Program-made: the position numbers and the translations under genes
Notes under the pieces: model-generated
Told to the model about the DNA's origin: nothing
Databases searched by the model: none
What the model saw: the letters and a program-made list of their open reading frames with translations, nothing else
Shown here: one piece after another, positions 1 to 5,318 of the stretch
Position numbering within the stretch: position 1 is the stretch's first letter
How the letters are laid out: each line of letters begins with the position of its first letter
NCBI GenBank assembly: GCA_027021095.1
Contig: JALUUZ010000528.1
Coordinates: 1-6,696, forward strand
From: Gammaproteobacteria bacterium
GTDB taxonomy: Bacteria > Pseudomonadota > Gammaproteobacteria > SZUA-21
DNA: 6,696 nucleotides
Direction: 5' to 3'

Positions 1-634
1 TTACCATTGGTATATCCGCTGAAATCCCTGCGCCTGCGACATCTGTTTCCGGGTCGACGACAGCTTCGGCTCCATCGACAGCACCCTCGGTTTTCTGTGA
101 CTGGTGTATCTTGCGTAAGTGATCTGCATGATGGCGGATCACCCGTGCCAAGCGGGTCATTTTTCTCTGCCACTCGTAGGTAATCGACTGGCGCTGGTCA
201 TAGTCGATTTCACCAAGTATCACCAGCGGTTCGAACAGGCACAGGAACTCATCCATCACACGCAGCAGCTGCAGATATTCCATCGACAGGTTGGCGGAAA
301 TTTCGGCCTTGACCTTTTGCGGGTTCGACATCAACCCTCCTTCCGAAATACCAAGCTTGTTGCGGAACAGCTTTATCTTTTCCATGTCCTGCTGCAGAAG
401 TGTCCCGATCCGCTCGAATTCCTGCTTCAGTGCCTGTTCCGCCTTATCCGCCTGCAGGTGATTCCCATGCGCCCTCGAAATAATACTGATTGAAAAGGCG
501 TGGTGGTCAACATACTGAAAATTACGGCGAAAAACCCGCTGCGCCTGCTCGCTCTTCAGTGTGAACTCTCTGACGACAACAGGCCTGCTGGAACGGGAAG
601 ACTCATATTGTTTTTCCGTTGTCTCGTCGGTCAT
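1..634 (-). CDS. Hypothetical soluble protein, C-terminus beyond the window
   Basis: I do not recognise this protein. The frame is open from an ATG at 634 to the left edge: 211 codons plus one base, with no stop. The start is supported by AGGAG about nine bases upstream (in GCAGGAGCGTAAGT). There is no signal peptide or membrane segment, so it is probably cytoplasmic. Residues 1-20 are polar and likely disordered. A long charged, probably helical stretch follows around residues 60-95 (repeated E/K/Q with spaced Leu). A more hydrophobic helical part around 110-140 contains MEYLQLLRVMDEF and LFEPLVILGEIDYDQ, then comes a basic helix (WQRKMTRLARVIRHH). The visible end is acidic and Ala/Val-rich, like a linker. 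It is separated by 214 bases from the dioxygenase-like gene on the same strand, so co-transcription is uncertain. Codon use looks like its neighbours. Confidence is high that it is a gene, but its function is unknown. Confidence 0.85.
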   Translation of the reverse strand, partial: MTDETTEKQYESSRSSRPVVVREFTLKSEQAQRVFRRNFQYVDHHAFSISIISRAHGNHLQADKAEQALKQEFERIGTLLQQDMEKIKLFRNKLGISEGGLMSNPQKVKAEISANLSMEYLQLLRVMDEFLCLFEPLVILGEIDYDQRQSITYEWQRKMTRLARVIRHHADHLRKIHQSQKTEGAVDGAEAVVDPETDVAGAGISADIPMV

Positions 635-848
635 ACTTACGCTCCTGCCTTTGAATCTCTGATACGAGGTAAACCAGTCACCCGCTTTGCTCACGCCGCC
701 CCTGCCGCGACAGCACGACGCGCCTGACGCCGTCTCGCTGCGGACGGGGAGCAGCACAGGCTAAAAAGCGAGTATGGCACGGATAGAGCACACTTCAGCA
801 GACACAAGTCAGGAAAATATCCCAAGCAATTCCAATTGACAAGAACAA

Positions 849-1295
849 CTATTTCGGCTCCAACACTATATCGAACACGATGCCCGACCGCGGCGCCGAC
901 CCGACCCACTGTGTTTCGACTTTTTTATATCCTTTCGCCGTCACGATAAAGTGAATATGCGGCACCGGCAGCGCGGGCCACTCGGTTTCAAAGCGATAGC
1001 GACCTGACTTGCCGGAAAACAGGTAGGCATAGAGGCGATCCTCATACTCACCACTGCGCCCGGCCTGCCAGTGAGCGATCTTCGCCCCGACAATCGGCCG
1101 ACAATCGGCAGCCGACAATACACGGCCGCTGACGATCACACCACGGCCGACATCGACCTTGTGCACAGTCACGGCCTTGTAGTGCGTTCCCGTCGTGCGA
1201 TGGGGGGTAGGGATACACTGCTTTCCAGCAGCGAACAAAGCGCTGCTGGAAAGCACCGCCGGCAGTAATACTGACAAGAGCGTTCTGTTTTTCAT
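849..1295 (-). CDS. Secreted intradiol ring-cleavage dioxygenase-like protein
   Basis: A 148-residue protein with an N-terminal signal peptide (basic MKNR, hydrophobic core to about residue 22, likely cut after ALFA), so probably periplasmic. The rest matches the core of the intradiol dioxygenase fold: SGRVLSAADCRPIVGA (residues 56-71), HWQAGRSGEY (75-84), GRYRFETEWP (98-107) and PHIHF (112-116). True family members open catechol-type rings using ferric iron held by two Tyr and two His. Here Tyr84, His113 and His115 align with three ligands. The second Tyr, normally in a PYPW loop 13 residues before the first His, is absent and the loop is shortened to ALPV, so catalysis cannot be assumed. 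The protein is also shorter than true dioxygenases, which usually exceed 190 residues. Cys27 and Cys65 could form a disulfide. The ATG at 1295 is preferred over a GTG at 1307 because GGAGG lies five bases before it. The gene starts 33 bases after the PssA-like gene and probably shares its transcript. Confidence 0.85.
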   Translation of the reverse strand: MKNRTLLSVLLPAVLSSSALFAAGKQCIPTPHRTTGTHYKAVTVHKVDVGRGVIVSGRVLSAADCRPIVGAKIAHWQAGRSGEYEDRLYAYLFSGKSGRYRFETEWPALPVPHIHFIVTAKGYKKVETQWVGSAPRSGIVFDIVLEPK

Positions 1296-1300
1296 TTTAT

Positions 1301-1305
1301 CCTCC
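1301..1305 (-). promoter_or_regulatory. Ribosome binding site deciding the dioxygenase-like start
   Basis: A full GGAGG, five bases before the ATG at 1295. It lies inside the first codons of the alternative GTG start at 1307, so the shorter protein is favoured. That start also places the basic end of the signal peptide directly at the N-terminus. Confidence 0.75.
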
Positions 1306-1328
1306 ACAAACAGAGAAAGCCGCAGGCA

Positions 1329-2543
1329 TCATCGACGTACACTGCCCACCAGCTTGACGAACTTCTGCACCATCGGCAGAAAACCGTATACCAGGCAACC
1401 CGCAAACAGCAAGCCGACCGCGAGGCGTGACCAACCCAGGAAGCCGAAGAGCAACAACAACAGCGCAGCCGCGAGGCTGACCCAGCGTACCGCTCTGCGA
1501 CTCGCGATAAAACGCCCCAGGTGCCGGTAACGGGTATCGAAGGTCACCATCAGCACACACGCAGCGCCGGCGAACATGCCGATCAGTGCGGCATGGGGAG
1601 CAAACAGGTACACCGCTGACACGACGAGAATGCCAGCCAGCACACTGGGGGCGCCGGCAAAATAATCCGGATCCGCGTTCGCCTTGTTCAGCGTAAAATA
1701 AAGCAGCCGCCCGATCGTAAACAATGCATAGGCGCTGCCGATCAGCACCGCATCCAGACTCGGCAACCCAAGCTGCAATGCGACGATCATTCCCGGCGCG
1801 ATACCATAAGTCACCGCGTCGGCGACATCGTCACTGTAGACACCCCAGCGGGTTGCGCCGAACCTGCGAGCCGCTGCGCCATCCAGGCCGTCGAACACCG
1901 CACCCAGCCCGATAAACAACAGGCTGAGATCGATACGCCCCAGGGTAGCCATGTACACACTGAAGACACCGCACAACAGGTTTCCGGCAGACAGTGCATC
2001 GGCGATCAGGCGTTTGTGCAACAACCCCAGTATCCGCCCCAGCATGACCGCACTGACCACGGCACTCAATGCAAACACCGCATTGACCAGCTCAGGGGTG
2101 ATAAAACCCGGGCGCAGCTCCACCACGAACAGCAACAACACCAGCAGTGCTACGAAGTTGATACCGGAACGACCTGACTCCCGTTTCCGCATACAAGCAA
2201 TGAGCAACGACCCCTCGACAAGAATCTTGGCAAGCACCACTATACTGCTCAGGTAATCGAGCGCATACAGACTCAGGCTGACCAGCAGCAGAAATTCCAG
2301 CGAGCGCTCGAACACCTTACCGCGCCGGCCCGGCAACAGTCGCGTACCGGCCCCCACACGCCATGACAGCAGGCCATAACACAAAAACAGGGAGATCGGC
2401 ACGATTGCGGGAACCCCGTAGCCGGCGCCGTAAAACGGCAGCAGAACCAGTGGGATGATGACCAGAAACTCGAGACTTGCCAACAAGTTAGGATGTGTTG
2501 AATTATTGTGTGCAACCGAGCGTTCAATCGATGACTTGACCAT
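1329..2543 (-). CDS. CDP-alcohol phosphatidyltransferase, phosphatidylserine synthase-like (class II PssA type)
   Basis: A 404-residue integral membrane protein. The catalytic signature of CDP-alcohol phosphatidyltransferases is complete: D218-x2-D221-G-x2-A-R226-x7-G234-x3-D238-x3-D242. These Asp residues bind the metal and the CDP-linked lipid. The family swaps CMP on CDP-diacylglycerol for an alcohol. Flanking features fit class II PS synthases: NLLCGVFSVY before the signature, VTYGIAPG after it, a GR..YF..N segment followed by YFAGAPS (294-300), and LMVTFDTRYRH near 331-341. Serine is the likeliest acceptor, but another alcohol is possible. Two features are unusual. About 180 residues with roughly six hydrophobic segments precede the catalytic part, and two more hydrophobic segments follow it (about 353-390), making it longer than common PssA proteins. 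GAGGAG lies five to six bases before the ATG at 2543, supporting that start. It is probably the first gene of an operon with the secreted dioxygenase-like gene. Confidence 0.9.
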   Translation of the reverse strand: MVKSSIERSVAHNNSTHPNLLASLEFLVIIPLVLLPFYGAGYGVPAIVPISLFLCYGLLSWRVGAGTRLLPGRRGKVFERSLEFLLLVSLSLYALDYLSSIVVLAKILVEGSLLIACMRKRESGRSGINFVALLVLLLFVVELRPGFITPELVNAVFALSAVVSAVMLGRILGLLHKRLIADALSAGNLLCGVFSVYMATLGRIDLSLLFIGLGAVFDGLDGAAARRFGATRWGVYSDDVADAVTYGIAPGMIVALQLGLPSLDAVLIGSAYALFTIGRLLYFTLNKANADPDYFAGAPSVLAGILVVSAVYLFAPHAALIGMFAGAACVLMVTFDTRYRHLGRFIASRRAVRWVSLAAALLLLLFGFLGWSRLAVGLLFAGCLVYGFLPMVQKFVKLVGSVRR

Positions 2544-2730
2544 AAGCTCCTCGCTGTATGCTGTAGATAGGACTTGAATTCATTGCCAGAGTTCAGGGGG
2601 ATTCGGCCTGGACCCTGCATATCAGCATAACCTGACCTGTAGACAGCGTTCCATAGTCCGTTGGGAGGAGTTATTCACTCAATGCAGGGCGGGGAACGTT
2701 CAAGCGGACTTTCATGGTCACGAACCACGA
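2544..2730. other. Leader region upstream of the PssA-like gene
   Basis: This is the left part of the 714-base gene-free stretch. Short open frames here show no family features. On the minus strand it must carry the start signals for the PssA-like operon, unless transcription reads in from soxY. I see no convincing -35/-10 pair and no GG-N10-GC sigma-54 element. The only clear signal is the GAGGAG ribosome binding site at 2547-2552. The last 15 or so bases (GGTCACGAACCACGA) resemble the GTCACGA tail that precedes the other repeat units, so the array may begin slightly before 2731. Confidence 0.5.
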
Positions 2731-2845
2731 GTAGGGTGCGCACCAATACCACGACAAATTGGATCGCGTTACGTGGTATTCTTCCATACACGATTTTTCC
2801 ATACCGCGTTATTGTCCATATATTGGTGCGTACAACGCACCCTAC
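2731..2845. repeat. Repeat module with inverted ends, copy 1
   Basis: A 115-base module bounded by GTAGGGTGCG on the left and CGCACCCTAC on the right. The left end contains the 10-base palindrome GGTGCGCACC (2735-2744). The right end contains a 7-3-7 hairpin GGTGCGT/ACA/ACGCACC (2825-2841). An internal inverted pair TACCACG/CGTGGTA spans 2747-2777. It resembles a non-autonomous mobile element, but there is no obvious target-site duplication in the flanks. Confidence 0.7.
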
Positions 2846-2854
2846 TTTAGGGCG

Positions 2855-2904
2855 TGATATTTCTTTACCGTAAATCCTTTGGTGCACTTCGTGCACCGTC
2901 ACGA
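2855..2904. repeat. 50-base direct repeat, copy 1
   Basis: Runs from TGATATTTCTTTACCG to GTGCACCGTCACGA and contains a perfect hairpin GGTGCAC/TTC/GTGCACC (2881-2897). It differs from the copy at 3018-3067 at a single base (T versus G at the eighth position). Confidence 0.85.
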
Positions 2905-3017
2905 TGGGGCGGGCTATATTGCATATATAAACGACAAAGCAAATCGAACCACGTTACGTGGTCATCCTTCTACACACGACCCTCCCATGCCGCGTCATTG
3001 TCGACACATTTGGTGCA

Positions 3018-3067
3018 TGATATTGCTTTACCGTAAATCCTTTGGTGCACTTCGTGCACCGTCACGA
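3018..3067. repeat. 50-base direct repeat, copy 2
   Basis: Second copy, 163 bases from the first, with the same hairpin at 3044-3060. A shortened third copy (3195-3220) keeps only the hairpin and the GTCACGA tail. Its stem reads GGTGTGC/TTC/GTGCACC, where a T·G wobble still allows pairing. Confidence 0.85.
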
Positions 3068-3071
3068 CAAG

Positions 3072-3194
3072 GTAGGGTGCGTTGTACGCACCAACACCAC
3101 GACAAATCGACTCGTATCACCTGGTCATCCTTCTACACACGATCCTTCCATACCGCATCATTGTCGATACATTGGTGCGCACAGCGCACCCTAC
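3072..3194. repeat. Repeat module with inverted ends, copy 2
   Basis: A 123-base module with the same GTAGGGTGCG/CGCACCCTAC ends. Both ends are perfect 7-3-7 hairpins: GGTGCGT/TGT/ACGCACC (3076-3092) and GGTGCGC/ACA/GCGCACC (3174-3190). Its core aligns with copy 1, and even better with the degenerate middle unit (shared GGTCATCCTTCTACACACGA), so it is an older or recombined relative of both. No target duplication is apparent. Confidence 0.7.
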
Positions 3195-3257
3195 TGGTGT
3201 GCTTCGTGCACCGTCACGATAAGGTTGTGATTGTCACGACCTGTCGTCGCGATCAGC

Positions 3258-3722
3258 TTAGCCCCCACCACAGCCACCGATGGTGACCTTGACCTTTTTG
3301 CTGGCTTGGTAATATTTCCCATTCGCCTTGACGATCGCCACGATCTGGTTCGTACCACGCATTTTGACCTGGCTTTTCAACACCGACATGTTGCCGGCAG
3401 GGATACGGTAGGTCGCCGCCAGCGGCTTGGGATTGCCGCCGACCAGCACAGCCACCTGTTCGACACGGTCGAGCGACGACTTGATATGCACCGGCACGAT
3501 ATGACCCGCCTCGGCGATATTCGGCGTCCACAATGTAACCGCCTCCGACTTCAGCAGCTTGGCACCGCCGGTGAATTTCTTGATGGCCTGCTGCAGTTGT
3601 TGTGCATCGAGCTCCTGTTTCTGCTTATCACCACTGGACGCGGCCGCAGAAAGCAGCATCGCGCTGATGAACACAGATGACAAGAAAAACTTACGTGAAC
3701 GCAGTATCGTTTTTGTAGACAT
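3258..3722 (-). CDS. soxY: SoxY, thiosulfate-oxidation carrier protein
   Basis: A 154-residue periplasmic protein, normal length for SoxY. In the Sox pathway SoxY, paired with SoxZ, carries the sulfur substrate covalently on a C-terminal cysteine while SoxAX, SoxB and SoxCD process it. The signature is clear: VKVTIGGCGGG at the extreme C-terminus, with carrier Cys151. Other family features are a central AEAGHIVPV (70-78) and GNPKP (96-100). The N-terminus has a signal peptide with SRKFFLS (9-15), close to the twin-arginine motif SRRxFLK but with Lys for the second Arg, then a hydrophobic stretch to about residue 29. AGAAGGAG ends eight bases before the ATG, supporting the start. No soxZ or other sox gene adjoins it: the upstream neighbour is the sigma-54 response regulator and downstream lies the repeat array. 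A sigma-54-like promoter sits directly before it. Identification is very secure; its status as an isolated gene is directly visible. Confidence 0.94.
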   Translation of the reverse strand: MSTKTILRSRKFFLSSVFISAMLLSAAASSGDKQKQELDAQQLQQAIKKFTGGAKLLKSEAVTLWTPNIAEAGHIVPVHIKSSLDRVEQVAVLVGGNPKPLAATYRIPAGNMSVLKSQVKMRGTNQIVAIVKANGKYYQASKKVKVTIGGCGGG

Positions 3723-3749
3723 AGTTCGATCTCCTTCTGGTAAACACCC

Positions 3750-3765
3750 CGCAGGGCACGTACCA
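3750..3765 (-). promoter_or_regulatory. Candidate sigma-54 (-24/-12) promoter of soxY
   Basis: The minus strand reads TGGTACGTGCCCTGCG against the sigma-54 consensus TGGCACG-N4-TTGCW. The invariant GG (3763-3764) and GC (3751-3752) are exactly ten bases apart. Mismatches are only the fourth base, the first T of the -12 box, and the last base. The expected start is near 3739, giving a leader of about 17 bases that contains the AGAAGGAG ribosome binding site. The adjacent gene encodes a sigma-54 activator, which strengthens the call. It is a pattern match and has not been tested. Confidence 0.6.
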
Positions 3766-3861
3766 GTCAGATCGCAATCTACGGGCCATAAAAATTACTT
3801 TTTTGTTTTCAGTCGGTTAGCTCTAAGCGGCGAATCAAGCACCCGCAGACGGATCTTGTTA

Positions 3862-3879
3862 TGCAATGCCGGGATTGCA
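3862..3879. promoter_or_regulatory. Candidate enhancer dyad for the response regulator
   Basis: A perfect inverted repeat TGCAAT-GCCGGG-ATTGCA, with half sites of six bases and a six-base spacer. Its centre is about 107 bases from the -24 element and about 132 bases upstream of the predicted soxY start, the usual range for NtrC-family enhancers. The A/T-rich stretch at 3790-3807 between the two might aid DNA bending. It begins two bases after the regulator stop codon, so a terminator stem is an alternative, but no T-run follows it in the direction of transcription. Confidence 0.45.
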
Positions 3880-3881
3880 AA

Positions 3882-5276
3882 TCACGCTTTGCTTTCGCCG
3901 TTGTTGTACTGTTGCAGCTTGCGCCATAACGTGGACTTGTTGATATTCAGTGTGGCCGCGGTCTTTTCACGGTTGCCGTTGTATTTTTCCAGCACCTTGT
4001 GGATATAGCGTTTCTCAAGCTCATCCAGGGTTGGAAAATCGGCGTCGATCCCCTGCGCCTGCTGCGCTTCCAGGTTCGCCGACAGTTCGTCGATCACCAA
4101 CACCGGGCCATCGGCCAGTGCGATATGACGCTCGACGACATTTCGCAGTTCACGCACGTTGCCAGGCCAGTCATAGTCGCACAGCTTTTTCATCGACCCG
4201 GCATCGAATCCCTTGACGTCACGCTGGTACTGACCCGCCAGTTCGGTGACGAAATGCTGTGTCAGTTCCGGAATGTCTTCACGGCGCTGACGCAACGGCG
4301 GCAGCTCGATCTTGACCACGTTGAGCCGGTGATACAGGTCGTGACGAAAACTGCCGCCGGCCACCATCTGTTCCAGGTTGCGGTTGGTCGCGACGATAAA
4401 GCGCACATCGATATCGATCGGCTTGACCCCGCCGACGCGGGTGATCTGCTGCTCCTGCACCACACGCAGCAGCTTGGTCTGCATATTGTCAGAGATATTG
4501 CAGATTTCATCCAGGAACACCACTCCACCGCTGGCGACTTCCAGCAACCCCTGCTTGCTGCTGGAAGCGCCGGTAAACGCGCCTTTTTCGTGACCGAACA
4601 ACTCGCTTTCCAGCAGCGTATCGGTCAGCGCACCACAATCGATGACGATAAACGGCTTGTCGGCGGACTGGCTCTGGTTGTGAATCGCACGTGCCGCCAG
4701 CTCCTTGCCGGTACCGGATTCACCTTCGATGATCACGTTGCAGCGGATATCGGCGATCTTGTCGATCGTCGCATAGATACTCTGCATGACCTGGCTCTTG
4801 CCGATCATGCCGTAACGTGTCTTCTCGTCGCGCAACTGGCGCTTGAGAATCTTGTTCTCCTTTCGCAGCTGCACGTGCTCCAGCGTATGCTGAATCAGCA
4901 GCATCAACTCGTCCATGTCGAACGGCTTCTTGATAAAGTCAGTCGCACCAAGCCGCAGAGCCTCGATCGCATTGTCCACCGTCGAATGCGCAGTAATGAT
5001 GATCACCGGCACCTCGGTATCGACCTGACGCAACGCGCCCAGAAGTTCAACCCCGGTCATTCCCGGCATGCGCAGGTCAGTGACCACCAGGTCCGCTCCG
5101 GACTCCTTAAAGAATTCAAGCGCCTGCCTTGGATCGCTGAATACCCTGCACCCGAACGGCGCATCCTCTGCAAACCGCAGCATCAACTCTCCGGCCTTTG
5201 GATCGTCGTCGACAAACAGAATCAACGGAACTACAGACATTGACTTCTCATCGGTTGTTACATGAGAATCAATCAT
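3882..5276 (-). CDS. Sigma-54-dependent response regulator, NtrC family
   Basis: A 464-residue cytoplasmic activator with all three expected domains. The receiver (about 16-130) has the acidic pocket D23-D25, phosphoacceptor D67 in VVTDLRMP, T95 and K117. The AAA+ domain (about 155-390) has Walker A GESGTGKE (185-192), the sigma-54 contact loop GAFTGA (232-237), Walker B GVVFLDEI (251-258), and arginines R311 and R317 in the FRHDLYHRLN region. The Fis-type helix-turn-helix is at about 425-456 (NGNREKTAATLNINKSTLW). All motifs needed for phosphorylation, ATP hydrolysis and sigma-54 activation are intact. Such proteins bind enhancer dyads and remodel sigma-54 polymerase. The gene follows the kinase by 42 bases, so they are almost certainly an operon. 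The start is ambiguous: the ATG at 5276 gives 17 residues before the first strand, while ATG 5240 (Met13, with GAG six bases upstream) gives a more typical short lead. Its likely target is soxY, next downstream. Confidence 0.95.
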   Translation of the reverse strand: MIDSHVTTDEKSMSVVPLILFVDDDPKAGELMLRFAEDAPFGCRVFSDPRQALEFFKESGADLVVTDLRMPGMTGVELLGALRQVDTEVPVIIITAHSTVDNAIEALRLGATDFIKKPFDMDELMLLIQHTLEHVQLRKENKILKRQLRDEKTRYGMIGKSQVMQSIYATIDKIADIRCNVIIEGESGTGKELAARAIHNQSQSADKPFIVIDCGALTDTLLESELFGHEKGAFTGASSSKQGLLEVASGGVVFLDEICNISDNMQTKLLRVVQEQQITRVGGVKPIDIDVRFIVATNRNLEQMVAGGSFRHDLYHRLNVVKIELPPLRQRREDIPELTQHFVTELAGQYQRDVKGFDAGSMKKLCDYDWPGNVRELRNVVERHIALADGPVLVIDELSANLEAQQAQGIDADFPTLDELEKRYIHKVLEKYNGNREKTAATLNINKSTLWRKLQQYNNGESKA

Positions 5277-5318
5277 ATCCCGGCTGTCACGAACAATGCA
5301 AGCCAGTACGCAGGCAGC

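Larger units (their letters stand above)
2731..3224. repeat. Threefold imperfect intergenic repeat array
   Basis: Three related units lie in direct orientation: about 2731-2904, 2905-3067 and 3068-3224. Each has a core beginning ACGACAAA (at 2751, 2931 and 3099, so 180 and 168 bases apart). The core continues with a CCTTC-like stretch, TACACGA or CACACGA, CCATACCGC or a variant, then ATTGTC and TTGGTGC. Units 1 and 3 have inverted ends starting GTAGGGTGCG; the middle unit has lost them and is A+T-richer at its left end. Each unit is followed by a copy, full or partial, of a tail with the hairpin GGTGCACTTCGTGCACC and GTCACGA. Reading frames inside it are low-complexity products of the repeat (recurring HFVHRHD) and are not genes. 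Arrays of GGTGCG palindromes are familiar as dispersed intergenic repeats in proteobacteria. No transposase is present in the window. Confidence 0.9.

Noticed and set aside
119..493. Plus-strand open frame of 124 codons near the left edge
   Set aside because: The opposite strand has a longer open frame with a good ribosome binding site and natural amino-acid composition, so this is its shadow.
761..796. Possible terminator after the dioxygenase-like gene on the minus strand (stem AGTGTG/CATACT before CGCTTTTT)
   Set aside because: The stem has only six pairs including a G·T, the loop is 12 bases, and the T-run is short, so it is too weak to call.
1295..1307. GTG start at 1307 for the dioxygenase-like gene
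   Set aside because: The GTG overlaps the GGAGG that serves the ATG at 1295, and the ATG gives a normal signal peptide start.
2731..3224. CRISPR array
   Set aside because: Repeats are too long, unequal and diverged, spacers are related to each other, and there are no cas genes.
2879..3286. Plus-strand open frame of 135 codons across the repeats
   Set aside because: Its sequence is the repeat read three times (recurring HFVHRHD and HPSTHD), it overlaps the end of soxY, and it has no family features.
3785..3807. A/T-rich stretch between regulator and soxY as a terminator
   Set aside because: The possible stem is only A-T pairs with no G+C-rich part. It is more likely a flexible or bent segment between enhancer and promoter.
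3833..3845. IHF site in the regulator-soxY gap (AATCAA on the plus strand)
   Set aside because: The first half matches WATCAA but the second half reads CCG instead of TTR.
3999..5243. Plus-strand open frame of 414 codons opposite the response regulator
   Set aside because: It is the antisense shadow of a gene with complete receiver, AAA+ and helix-turn-helix motifs, and its translation has no recognisable domain.
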